DNA of 64,000 nucleotides from Aradus depressus. Lineage: Eukaryota > Arthropoda > Insecta > Hemiptera > Aradidae. The notes under the pieces are model-generated. The model was not told where the DNA came from and searched no databases. It saw only the letters and a list, made by a program, of their open reading frames with translations. Positions 1 to 9,863 of this stretch are shown here, one piece after another (the stretch's first letter is position 1; every line of letters starts with the position of its first letter). Location of the stretch: the NCBI GenBank assembly GCA_963662175.1, contig OY759225.1, forward strand, positions 11,959,601 through 12,023,600, in the 5' to 3' direction. A program made the position numbers and the translations under genes.

Positions 1-60
1 AATAATAAAGGTCGAGATTGCTGAATACGGAATAGAAAGGCTACGTGATGAAGATTCGTT
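1..60. repeat. Dispersed repeat, partner at 18174-18232
   Basis: The first 60 bases match 18174-18232 closely (both contain gagattgctgaatacgg and end near gatgaagat). The element type is not recognised; it may be a LINE remnant read on the minus strand. Confidence 0.5.
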
Positions 61-560
61 TTTCTTTATATTTTTTGTTGAGTGTTTCACAATATTTCTG
101 CAAAAATTTTAAGTAATTATAATTCATTAGTTTCCTACGACTTGTAAAATGAAGCTTTGATTCAAAAATAAGTTCCTGTAATCGACAAAAAGAGAGAAAC
201 ATATAGCAATGAAATTGGCATCGAACAGTTAAGAGTTATATTTCTTGAAGTTTATCGTCGTGGAGAAGTTGACCTGAGAAATGAGACCTCAAAGGACCTT
301 CGTCTATTATTAGCCAATTAAATCGGTGTTATGTTGCGAGGCAGCCATTTATCATTTTATTATTGAATGGCTGTCATTGCTTAACTTTTGAATTAACCTA
401 TTTTTAAATGTAAAAATAAATAAATAGTACTAGTTTATTCGTAGATCAAGGTCCTCTAGTGGAGCTCACATGATTTGAAAATAGAAGTTTAGTAGTTTAG
501 TAGTTTTTCGTGTGTCTATATTTTTTATCTCCATTCTTTGAATTTTTTGATTAGATTGAG
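61..560. other. AT-rich stretch, no gene seen
   Basis: No open frame of note, no SINE head and no clear repeat match were seen here. Confidence 0.4.
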
Positions 561-880
561 ACCGCCCCGGGCTTTAACTACGAGCTCATATATCGCCTAC
601 TACCAGAGCGCTTTTTCATCACTCTGGTTGACAAGAGCCCGACTCCACTGTAGGAGTTTTGCCTACCCTACATTCTTTATTAACCTAGGGAGGGGTCTTT
701 AACGAGTACCTGACTTCGTACAGGCTCGGGACCATCGCTTAACGTCCCATCCGAAGGATGGCGTGCTTAAGTTTATTTTACCTCCCAGATAAAATAAACT
801 ATGGGCCTCGGTCGGGTTACGAACCCACGTTCTTGAGCTCAGAAGTCAAGCACGCATATCACTGAGCTACCGGCGCCCTC
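561..880 (-). repeat. tRNA-derived SINE (family A), nearly full
   Basis: Minus-strand copy of the dominant SINE. Its 5' end, at 880, has an A-box-like tagctcagtg and a B-box-like segment (gggttcgtaacccgacc). The shared central core (ccttcggatgggacgttaag) and the 3' body follow. A small internal change (tatatcgcc) and loss of the final tail mark it as older than the copy at 1313. Confidence 0.85.
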
Positions 881-1300
881 TTTTACTAATATATATTTAC
901 AACTGTGTAGAAAATAAATACAACAAGCAAATGTGCTAAGAGTGAGATAATATCAATGTCAAAATTTCAAGAGGGGAGAAGTCACCCAGTAGTATTGCGG
1001 CAGAATGGAGGGCACGGACTAGAGGATTTTTGTGGGAACTATGAGAGAAAAACAATTTTTTATACTTAGATTTAGCAACTTCGGTGACAAAGGGTACGTT
1101 AAGGTCAGTGTGAAGAGTTTTGTTGGAGACGTAATAAGAAGCATTTCCTTAGTACTTAACCAATGCGGCTATTCTACGAAGGACTTTGGGTTTAAAGGAT
1201 GCGCTGGAGATTGCAAGCCTTAGGAGAACCCCATAGTTCAAGTCCGTAAGTCCATATAGGCTTGAGTAGTGCGTTATATATTAGTCGTTTCGTTCTCTTG

Positions 1301-1312
1301 AGTTAATTTTGA
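1301..1312. repeat. Target-site duplication of the SINE at 1313
   Basis: agttaattttga occurs here and again at 1659-1670, directly flanking the SINE. Twelve identical bases on both sides are typical of LINE-driven retrotransposition. Confidence 0.85.
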
Positions 1313-1658
1313 GGTTAGGTTAGGTTTTATGACTCATGCCCGGACTTTAACAACGAGGTCATATCGCCTACTATCAGAGCGCTCTTTCGTCACTCTGGTG
1401 GACATGAGCCCGACTCTACTGTGGGAGTCCTAAATTTTGCCTACCCTAAATTTTTATTCATCTAGGGTAGGGGTCTTTAACGAGTACCTGACATTGTACA
1501 GGCTCGGGACCATCGCTTAACGTCCCAACCGAAGGACGGCGTGCTTAAGTTTATTTTATCTCCCAGATAAAATAAACTAAGGGCCTCGGTTGGGTTACGA
1601 ACCCACGATCTTGAGCTCAGAAGTCAAGCACGCATACCACTGAGCTATCGGCGCCCTC
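1313..1658 (-). repeat. Full-length SINE (family A) with 12-bp TSD
   Basis: A 346-bp reference copy. On the minus strand it reads: a tRNA-like head (gagggcgccgatagctcagt ... gttcgtaacccaacc), a core with the ccttcgg ... gggacgttaagcgatgg block, a body with cctaccctag and actcccacagtagagtcggg, and a 3' end running into taaaacctaacctaacc. Perfect flanking duplications define its limits. The A and B boxes suggest an internal RNA polymerase III promoter. Confidence 0.9.
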
Positions 1659-2019
1659 AGTTAATTTTGATCTTTTGTCCATTAGACTTAGTAACAGTTT
1701 GTATCGACTGTTTACTTCCTGACTTTTCAGTCTGGTGTGAGGATTCCACGTCATTCTTTAGGCAAGTATGAGTCCTAGGTAGCGAACTTCGTTTCTTGAA
1801 GGAATGGGATTGCTGTTAAGGAAGACGGGAGGGCAAGTATATTTTTGCCAAAGAGTGAACGTGCTTCTTGTCGTTCAACTTAATTCTCTACTTTTTATAC
1901 CAAGATTGATGGGATGTCAAGTGTTCTTGGAGATTGCGAGATTGCTGGATTAGAATGTGTGGAGAGAATAGCAGTCCTTATAGGATTCAAAATAAAAATA
2001 TTCCTTTTGTTTCGGAGGG

Positions 2020-2090
2020 AGAGCGCAAGCTTATTTGAGTAATTCCTACTGGGGAAGTACATTTCCGGTGATTTCCCGACAATTTTTTTA
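2020..2090 (-). repeat. Family B repeat fragment
   Basis: Contains gagcgcaagctta, then tactggggaagtacattt and ccggtgatt, the signature of one end of a middle-repetitive family (B) found more than fifteen times in this window. Its class is unknown. Confidence 0.55.
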
Positions 2091-2524
2091 TTATTGATTC
2101 ATTGTCCCTGACTCAAACCATTCTTGACTAGATGGCGTACAATCCAATTTAGTTAGTCAAATATAGTTGTATGCACATCACGTACTGCCTTCAGTCATAT
2201 CTAGACGTCTGGATAATCAGATTAAGGAAGTTAGGATCAAACAATTCACACCAGAACCCAGGAGAATACAGAGAACACAAACATTCACATTAGTATGGAT
2301 TCTGGGGGCCTAGAGTGGGCGTCCCTTCTCGGGTCCTTTGAACCTACCTACCCCCCCTCAATAACATGAAAAAGGGCAGAAATGAAAAGGCAAGCAGAGG
2401 CCCAAGCTCCCTTTACCTTCCTTAGCCCAAATTTACCTACATTTTTATTGTTATTAGAAATTCTCAAAGAAAACATCAAAATTCAAAAATGTCAAGTAAA
2501 TAAATTATATGTATGAATATAATT

Positions 2525-2563
<39 letters not shown>

Positions 2564-2640
2564 TGAATATAGTATATTATACTTTATTTACATATGCACA
2601 TACAAGACATTCGAGTATATAATACTGACAATGGCCAGGG
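2091..2640. other. Unassigned AT-rich stretch with (AT)n
   Basis: No gene seen. It contains an (AT)n microsatellite at about 2529-2560 and a short C-run near 2350. Confidence 0.5.
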
Positions 2641-3135
2641 CCGTCTGTCAGGAGAGACGGTCATAAGAAGCAAAATAACGAAAGTTCATTCAACAACGAA
2701 AATTTCTGTACAATAAGACATATAAAAATAAAATAAAGACAGAAAAAAGAAATAGCAATAACTGTAATAAAATGGAACAATAAACTAAAGGGACTGTAAT
2801 AAGAAAAACAAAGAACTGTAAAGGGTTTTTAAAATATATTATTAAATAATTAAGTTGTTGAATAAGAAATTTTCTGTATTTGGTGGTATCCCGTATAAAT
2901 AGACAGAGTGAGTCCCATTGAGTATCTGGATGGTCTCCTCCAGAGAGAAGCTGGCTCTGCCCCGGTACCTCAGCCTCCACTCTGCCAGGACAGGACAGAC
3001 CCCCAGGACGTGTACCATGTCCTCCACAGCCTCCAGGGTACATAGGGAACAGATCTGGGCCTCAGGGTGCGTTCTGCCGGGCCTGAAGTTCAGCCCTCCT
3101 CCCCTCTCGCTCTGAACAGTCTGCATTAGCAGCAT
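2641..3135 (-). pseudogene. LINE C-terminal fragment (zinc-knuckle-like)
   Basis: An open minus-strand frame of about 97 codons at 2842-3135 contains CSLC followed by EDMVHVLGVCP and WRLRYR. This C-x2-C ... H ... C pattern is common after the RT domain in several LINE clades. The frame then becomes hydrophobic and AT-rich, probably read-through into 3'UTR. The bases at 3170-3230 resemble a LINE tail also seen at 31650-31740. No RT core is present; the exact clade is not resolved. Confidence 0.6.
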
Positions 3136-3239
3136 GTCATTATCGTCCTTAATGTCAAATAAATACCTTACCTTAATTTTATTAATATTTATTTCCGTTA
3201 AACCATAACATGGTAATTGGATACGTCATAATTAAATTC

Positions 3240-3343
3240 CCCGAAGGACGGTGTGCTCAAATGAAAAAACCAAGGGTCGGGTTTCGAACCCGCGATCTTA
3301 AGGTCAAAAGACAAACACGCTTCCTCTGAGCTACCGGCGCCCT
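3240..3343 (-). repeat. SINE (family A) head fragment
   Basis: The tRNA-like head with a good B-box (gggttcgaaaccc type on the opposite strand), joined to the start of the core at ccgaaggacggtgtgc. The 3' two-thirds are missing. Confidence 0.75.
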
Positions 3344-3865
3344 CTAATCATGACTAAATTGTTGTAATGAGCGGGAAATTATTTAATATTTTTCTAATGA
3401 CCATTAATGTTACAAATATAAACATTAAATCATAAGTAAACAGAGAAATAAGGAGAAAAATAAAAAAATCCGAGGCCTCATTTTTGGGCCTTGGAGGCAT
3501 TGCTCCAACCGCTCCCTGGTTGATATGACACTAACTAGTGGGACGGGATGGTACGTATGGTTTCGTAAGCATCAGTAACGGGGGTAACACATGCACAATA
3601 TAACCTTGCGAAAGAATATGATATAAGAACAATTGTTTCTTAACATCTTCTTAAGGAGATATAAGATCTTATTACAAAAGAAATAACTGCCTTCTATAGT
3701 CATACGTCGTACTTGGCACACTGAAATTAGAGATAAGGTCTCAAATTTTGAAAATAATTTAGAAAAGCTTGGGAAAAATGACGCAGTAATTTTTTAATAT
3801 ATTGTCATAAGCTTATAGAAAATAAATCTATTTTTGAGGTTAGATTAGACACCAATGACCTCATG
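3344..3865. other. Unassigned stretch
   Basis: No gene, SINE head or LINE motif was seen between the SINE fragment and the LINE tail at 3866. Confidence 0.4.
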
Positions 3866-4259
3866 ATAAACACAGTACACGACACAATTCAGGATCTTTA
3901 TAGACGTTTCCATAGCAAATTGCATTCACACCCAAATCCATACATTCACTCACTTTCTTCACCACACTTGCCACACAATCCTCCCAGGAGATTGAAGAGG
4001 AGGTGGAACGGAGACTTACTATAATCACAAATTGCAACCCCCTACTTCCTGAAACAAAATCATAATATCCCCATAATATTCATTGATAATAATCATAATA
4101 TTCATTGTTTTTAAATTTCGCCCTGAGGATCTACCGCTGGGTAGCCTTCCTCTCTCACGCTAATCAAGTACCCACTATCTATCAAGTCCTCTTGGTAGCT
4201 GGTTGTTGCGTCATGGCAACAGTTGCGACCAACATTATTATTAAAAAAAAAAAAAAAAA
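3866..4259 (+). pseudogene. 5'-truncated jockey-clade LINE 3' end with poly(A)
   Basis: The frame reads DTIQDLYRRFHSKLHSHPNP and then the proline/arginine-rich LINE C-terminus ending at a stop near 4020. A 3'UTR of about 220 bp and an A-tract at 4241-4259 follow. The same end, including the UTR, recurs inverted at 57677-58205, so both are truncated copies of one family. The poly(A) directly abuts the 3' end of an opposite-strand LINE at 4260. Confidence 0.75.
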
Positions 4260-6600
4260 TCATTTTATTGGATCAGCACAAGTTGGTGCTATACACAAAA
4301 TTGAAAACATTAAAAGGTAACATTTAAATTAAAACAGTAGATAAAATAAAGAGTTCATGGATAGTCAACAAAATGTTGGTAGAGACGAGGTTTGAGCCTC
4401 CTATCTGGTGTTGGTTCTCCCAACTTGTAGAACTGGGCTCCAGGCACCAGGGCCAGGTTTGAGCCTCCTATCTGGTGTTGGTTCTCCCAGCTTGTAGAAC
4501 TGGGCTCCAGGCACCAGGGCGAGGTTTGAGCCTCCTATCTGGTGTTGGTTCTCCCAACTTGTAGAACTGAGCTCCAGGCACCAGGGCGAGGTTTGAGCCT
4601 CCTATCTGGTGTTGGTTCTCCCAACTTGTAGAACTGAGCTCCAGGCACCAGGGCGAGGTTTGAGCCTCCTATCTGGTGTTGGTTCTCCCAACTTGTAGAA
4701 CTGGGCTCCAGGCACCAGGGCCAGGTTTGAGCCTCCTATCTGGTGTTGGTTCTCCCAGCTTGTAGAACTGGGCTCCAGGCACCAGGGCGAGGTTTGAGCC
4801 TCCTATCTGGTGTTGGTTCTCCCAACTTGTAGAACTAAGCTCCAGGCACCAGGGCGAGGTTTGAGCCTCCTATCTGGTGTTGGTTCTCCCAGCTTGTAGA
4901 ACTGGGCTCCAGGCACCAGGGCGAGGTTTCCATGATAGACCCGGGTCACGTTGGCGATGAATGCCTCGATGTCCGGGATGTCCACTTCCCTTCGAATCTG
5001 CTGATTCCGGACGAACCAAGGGGCGCCCACTGCAAAACGAAGGACCTTGTTTTCAAACCTTCGAAGTTTGTCTAGATGAGTTTTGCTTGCACCTTGCCAA
5101 ATGGGTGATGCATAGGTGATGAGTGGTCGTAACAAGGCTGTGTAGAGTAGTGTGCAGCATTTGTGTCTGAGTGGTGTACATCTGTTCAGTAGTGGGTATA
5201 GTTGTGATAGTCGAGTGTATGCTTGTGTTAGTTTTCTATGTATGTGTGTCTTCCATGTCAGTCTAGTGTCGAAATGTACTCCAAGGTACTTGATTGTCAC
5301 ATCAGTAGGTGTCCAGGGTATGAGGTCGTTGTTGATTCGAATCTGTGTGAGTGTGTCTAAGTTAGTCCTTCGAAGAGTGAAAACTTTGGCCATCGTTTTA
5401 GCAGTGTTTATTCCAAGATTCTACCTATTGAACCAGTCCATCACGACATGAACATCACTTTGTAGAGCTTCCACTGCTGATGACACATCTGGATGCTGAG
5501 GTACAAGCAGAGTATCATCAGCATAGGTGGCCAACAGTGAGTTGGGGGTATCTGGTATATCGTGACAGTACAAGTTGAAGAGAATGGGACTCAGAATGGC
5601 GCCCTGTGGAACTCCGGATTCAATGGGCTTCTTGTTACTAAAACTTGAGGCTATTCTCATCTGGAAGGTTCTGTTTGCCAGGAAACTTTCTATAATTTTG
5701 CAAAGGTACCAAGGAGCTCCTGTTCTCTGGAATTTGTAAATTAAGCCTTCGTGCCATACCGTATCGAAGGCCGAATTTGCGTCCAGAAAAAGGGCTGCTG
5801 AATACTGTTTTCCTTCGAAACCTCGGATGATTTTTTCAGTCACTCTTTGCAATTGATGGACCGTAGAGTGCTTAGGGCGAAAACCGAATTGATGGGGCGG
5901 AAGGAGGTCGCTATCGTGGAGAAAGGCTAGTATCCTAGTGTATATTACCTTTTCTAGTAATTTAGAGAGACTGTTTAATAAACTAATTGGTCGATAACTT
6001 GCTGGCTCGTCCTTCGGTTTACCTGGCTTGTGTGTCACTATCACAACAGCATTCTTCCATTGAGCAGGGAAGTAACCATGACGGAGGCAGCTGTTGAAGA
6101 CGCTGGTGACGAAAGCAAGCACCCTTATGGAAAGATACTTAAGAACAATGTTGGGAATGAGATCCTCGCCCGGCGCTTTTCGGGATGGCAATTTTGTAAT
6201 AAATCCTGAGAGTTCTGTTGGGGTTGTGTATTTTAGAGGTAACTCGGCTGTGTGTATGGGGTTATTCTTGTAATGTGTGATGACAGCGGTATGATAGGTG
6301 TTGGTGGGAGTGGTATTGAAAGTGTGTTCGAAGTGAGTTGCCAGTACTGTACATTTGTCTTCGTCCGTCAGAGCTGTCTTTCCGTTGTGTCTAAGAGGTG
6401 GGATAGGTACGGTCTGTCGCAGTACACGTCTGGTCTCCTTCCACAGGTTTGGATCGCCTGGGGACATTTCTTCCAAGAACTTCTTATACTTTTCGATCCG
6501 AAAATAATCCAGTTCCCACTTGATTTGTCTAGTCAGTCGGTTTACCCATCTAGAACATACCGCAATAATAAAATATTCTTGTATCTTGTATATCTTCACA
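4260..6600 (-). pseudogene. Jockey-clade LINE ORF2 fragment (RT plus C-terminus), 5'-truncated
   Basis: The largest RT in the window. The minus-strand frame at 5421-6599 holds RT motifs in order: PGEDLIPN, the YRPISLLNSLSKLLEKVI block, HQFGFRPKHST, FLDANSAFDTVW, GVPQGAILSPILFNLY and the catalytic YADD. An in-frame TAG at 5421-5423 interrupts it; the frame resumes through 5393-4803 with YLGVHFDTRLTWK, a thumb-like region and APWFVRN. The endonuclease and ORF1 are absent. The 3' part is expanded into a 67-bp minisatellite, and the UTR ends with an AATAAA-type signal at about 4265, tail-to-tail with the LINE at 3866-4259. Its end resembles that of the copy at 43226-44386. Confidence 0.85.
4387..4929. 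repeat. 67-bp minisatellite, about 8.1 units, inside the LINE
   Basis: Units begin at 4387, 4454, 4521, 4588, 4655, 4722, 4789 and 4856, with a partial unit at 4923. Variants at three positions (gagg/cagg, caac/cagc, ggg/gag/aag) show that units 5-6 repeat the pattern of units 1-2, which suggests a block duplication. On the minus strand the unit encodes the VPGAQFYKLGEPTPDRR segment. Because 67 is not a multiple of 3, each unit shifts the frame, so only the first unit extends the protein correctly. Confidence 0.9.
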
Positions 6601-7040
6601 ACATAAAAAGAAATCTCAGGTCATGTAATGTATGAAAACTCAATTTTTGTGATATGACGTTGGAAGAAAGCTACAGCAGCGCTGACCCTCGGCAGAAACC
6701 GTCCCTTCCCCCTACTCTATCCCCTCCACCTTCCCTCTAAAGAAACTACCTAATTTTTCTAATTTAAACGTTTTTTCTCCGATATTTCGACAAATAAATG
6801 TTTCCAGATCATGTCCGATTATTCCCATATAATATATGTATACATATACTATACATATACTATTACTTTACTTTTGTTTACTTCCCTATACATATAATAT
6901 ATGTATACATAATAATATGTACTAAAAATTTTGTAATCGTGTGAACATCAGAGATCAATTGCATGTGTGTGTTTATGTGAGAGCTCAAACGCTTTGACCT
7001 GAAATTAGGAATGAAGAAATAAGCAACTAAATTAGTGAAT
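6601..7040. other. Unassigned AT-rich stretch
   Basis: No gene seen. It contains short imperfect repeats of acatatac at 6835-6905. Confidence 0.4.
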
Positions 7041-7690
7041 AATAATATGAATGCATTTTGTTTTAAAACAAACCATGAATAAAAAACAAAACACGACCAT
7101 CAGCTGTTTTGAATTACTGTAGAAGAGTCGAGGTGTGGGTTGAGGTGAGACGGTATGAGTTGAGATGGAGTGAGAGTTTAGGCTTAAGGTGTGGAGAACT
7201 AAGTTGTAGTGAATTGATTGTGATTAATTGGAGCTTTAATTGAAATAGATGCACAAAGAAGGTACTTTAATTTAATTCTATGATTTATAAGCCCTAAAAT
7301 AACTTAAAGTAGAATGGCCGGTATTTAGAAAGAAAAGATACCAACAAATAATTGTAAACAAATTAGGTTGTTGGCCCAGTAAGATAATTTAAAAACCTTT
7401 GGATTAGATTTAATATTTTTGCAAAATTTAGAAAAACAATATGGCATCTCTTTAGAAATCCAAATGAAAAGTTTTGTTTATACACATTTTTTAAATTGAC
7501 GTGCACTTTCTTCAAAATTGCACGTCTTGAACTTTCGATATTTTTTTAGGGCCCTTTTCGGAAACTACTGTAGAAATCAAAATTTAGTAAAATACCAGAG
7601 ATATACAATTTCTACAGAAAATGTCGTAATTTATTATTTATTTAATTATTATTATTTTATTATTATTATTCCACTTATTATTCGTATGTT
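7041..7690 (+). repeat. Family C repeat, copy 1
   Basis: Shares a series of blocks with 12553-13345 and 13722-14455: catcagctgtttt, gtttaggcttaa, gttggcccagtaaga, tggcatctctttagaaatcc, and gtgcactttcttcaaaattg followed by agggcccttttcg. All three copies have the same orientation. No coding capacity is visible; the class is unknown. Confidence 0.7.
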
Positions 7691-8210
7691 TATTTATTTT
7701 AATTTTACATTAAAATTTTATTTACCGCAATCAATACCAGATATATACTTCACTAACATGAATTCATCAATTCATTTCATTCTCCCTGCAAAGCCAATCG
7801 ACCATGGTTTAGTAACAACATATAACTTAAATAACATGAGTTTATTTTGTTGTCAATTGTATTTCTGTAAGTTTCTCTCTTAAAGATTCTCTCACTGTTC
7901 AGTTAAGGAACTTTCTAGTGCTCTAGTTCAGTTACAACTCTATATTTATATTTTTGTTGCTGAAACATCGATTGTGTACCGTATCGATTTCCTATTCCAA
8001 TGGCTTGGAAGAGATAACAAAGGGGAGGTTATGTTTTTAGTAGTATGTTTATGAAAACGATTTCCGAGTTGTAATGTTTATTAGGTTTTTTTTTTAAACT
8101 GATTATGAGACTTAAGTGTTATGTCAAATAGTGAAAATAGAGTGATTTTACGTTGAAAGGATAACTTTGGAGTGTAGAAATTTCAATATGAAATATGCAC
8201 CAAAGGAAAA
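7691..8210. other. Unassigned AT-rich stretch
   Basis: No gene was recognised. One open frame through 7518-7883 overlaps family C and is very AT-rich and hydrophobic, so it is treated as chance. Confidence 0.4.
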
Positions 8211-8600
8211 AAAAAAAAATTATGTTAAAAGAAAATTTATTGTATGCTCGCTGTATGAGGGTGTTCTTCGGAGGCTCACAACATGCAAATCCTCCACAGA
8301 AATTGGAACAAATATTGAGATTATATTTGCAAAATTAACTGTTTTCAATGAAATGTTGTGGTGAAGATGTTATGGAATTTTTGGAGGAAGATAGCATTGC
8401 CAGCAAATTGGAAAAGGCCGGTAATAAAGTATCAAAGTCTCTTCTGACTGCCAAAGTAATAAATAGGCTTCCAAATACGTTTGTGGCGGCATTTGAGTGC
8501 ACTAGCGACATGTTCAGTACTTTTTAATGAGATTATCTGTCGAAACAGAAAGAAGAAACTGCAAAAAGCTTAAGGTAAGTTCCAGACCCAAGGGGGATGA
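8211..8600 (+). pseudogene. Possible copia-type gag remnant
   Basis: Broken + frames read LRRLTTCKSSTEI and then EEDSIASKLEKAGNKVSKS with VINRLPNTFVAAFECTS. The order and spacing resemble the gag (UBN2-like) region of copia retrotransposons. Stops occur after FSTF. No protease, integrase or LTR was seen, so the assignment is tentative. Confidence 0.4.
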
Positions 8601-8684
8601 GTCAAGTGTGCAGAAATTGTTTGTGTCCATGTCTGAGAAATAATAAATAATTTTCCTCTCGTTAGAAAACTAATTTAGTCATAG

Positions 8685-8732
8685 AGGGCACCGGTAGCTC
8701 AGAGGAAGCATGCTTGTCTAAATTTTGCTTTA
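8685..8732 (+). repeat. SINE (family A) 5' stub
   Basis: Begins gagggcaccggtagctcaga and ends near ttgtctaaattttgc, retaining only the A-box half of the tRNA-like head. It lies just before the mariner remnant. Confidence 0.65.
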
Positions 8733-8734
8733 AG

Positions 8735-9086
8735 AATGGAGTAAAGTGCAGCGAAGTTTTGGAAATGTTAAATATTGCTTTTGGTGAGTCTGCTATGCAT
8801 ACAACTAGGGTTTACGAGTGGTATAAAAGCTCGACAAGTGCGGTCGAATGTGAAGGTCATGCTCACTGTTTTTCGATTTCAACGGCATAGTGCACCATGA
8901 GTTCTTGCCACAAGGTCAAACGATCAATAAGGAGTACTACCTACAAGTGCAACGCCGTTTGCGTGAAGCAATCCGAAAAAAAACGCCCGGATTTATGGCG
9001 AAACAATTCATGGCTTTTGCACTACGATAATGCACCTGCGCACACTTCATTGCTTGTTCGTGAATTTTCGGCCCAAGAGACATTTT
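8735..9086 (+). pseudogene. Internally deleted mariner transposase
   Basis: The N-terminal helix-turn-helix region is visible (CSEVLEMLNIAFGESA, TRVYEWYKSS). It is fused after about 8866 directly to the C-terminal half of the catalytic domain: FFDFNGIVHHEFLPQGQ, NKEYY, RRLREAIRKK, then HYDNAPAHTSLLVREF, where the D of DNAPAH is a catalytic aspartate. The intervening part, including the first catalytic aspartate, is deleted. A one-base frameshift sits in the A-run near 8977. No terminal inverted repeats were found. Confidence 0.85.
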
Positions 9087-9664
9087 GAATGTCTGCTTTG
9101 GGACCCCCAACGGGGGTCAGCCAACGTTTTTCTGCCGCTCTTGCGGTGTCCTTAGAGATCCCGCAGAAGGGTTCTAGGGACCTAATTATCCGAAGCTTTT
9201 TCTCCTTGTCATCTTTCAAGAAGGATCTAGCTAAGACTTTCTTTTTGGTGCTATGGATGACTGTGGACTGGCTCAATGGCTGCGGTCCACAGTCGTCCTT
9301 GGTTTTTCGGGCGCTTCTTTGCGCCGAGTGAGCTCGGGATCTTGTCGGAGGTTCCCTGAGCAGGGGGCAACCGCCGCAGCGCCTGTCGGCGGGGCCCCAG
9401 GCCCCGGGTTAGAAGGATTTTCTCTAGTCTAAGAATACTCCAATGGTCTAGTTTTCTATGATAATATTTCTACCAAAAATGTGATATCTCGTCGAGCATA
9501 TCTCGGGCATCTACCCATGAAGTGAGCTGCTATCTTCTCCACAGTTGGGACTGTCCCACAATATGAGGATTCCTATTCGTTACCGAATCTCGCTCCTGTC
9601 GAGGTTCAGCATCCTCGCAACACCTTGGAATCCTATTTCTTTCCGAATTTCGCCCTTTCGGCTG
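9087..9664. other. GC-rich unassigned stretch
   Basis: Bases 9089-9420 are far more GC-rich than the surroundings and contain a ggggcccc-type palindromic region near 9390. Both strands have open frames of about 80 codons that overlap each other and match nothing I recognise. It may be retrotransposon UTR. Bases 9560-9664 contain two similar attcctattwcktwccgaat segments. Confidence 0.35.
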
Positions 9665-9821
9665 TGATTTCTATCTAATATGTAAAGGAAATAGTGAATG
9701 ACTTTAACATTGTGTATTTTGGTATAACCTTGTAACAACTCACGAAAAACATCTAGACACACAGTCAATCATATAACAAAGTATCTCAGCTGAGAAAAGA
9801 ACCATATGTTCAATCCCAACA
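9665..9821 (-). mobile_element. 3' LTR of the gag-only element
   Basis: This 157-bp sequence appears identical to 10620-10776. On the minus strand it starts TGTTGGGATTG and ends TAGAAATCA, so it has the canonical TG...CA ends. It is preceded on that strand by the polypurine tract agagggaaggag (9822-9833). Confidence 0.85.
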
Positions 9822-9863
9822 CTCCTTCCCTCTTAATCACTTAACGCAGTCCCTGGACTACAG

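Larger units (their letters stand above)
957..2010 (-). pseudogene. Jockey-clade LINE RT remnant, split by a SINE
   Basis: Read on the minus strand, broken frames show jockey-clade C-terminal signatures: CPPVFLNSNPIPS followed by VRYLGLIL near 1770-1860, and YVSNKTLHTDLNVPFV near 1080-1150, the usual segment after the RT domain. Stops and frameshifts are frequent, so it is dead. A SINE (1313-1658) interrupts it. A second, SINE-free copy lies at 29848-30660, so this is a dispersed family. The catalytic RT core is not in this copy. Confidence 0.7.

Noticed and set aside
4803..5393. Separate 196-residue protein
   Set aside because: It is the in-frame continuation of the RT after one nonsense codon, not an independent gene.
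7518..7883. 121-codon + strand frame
   Set aside because: AT-driven hydrophobic sequence overlapping family C; the other C copies do not conserve it.
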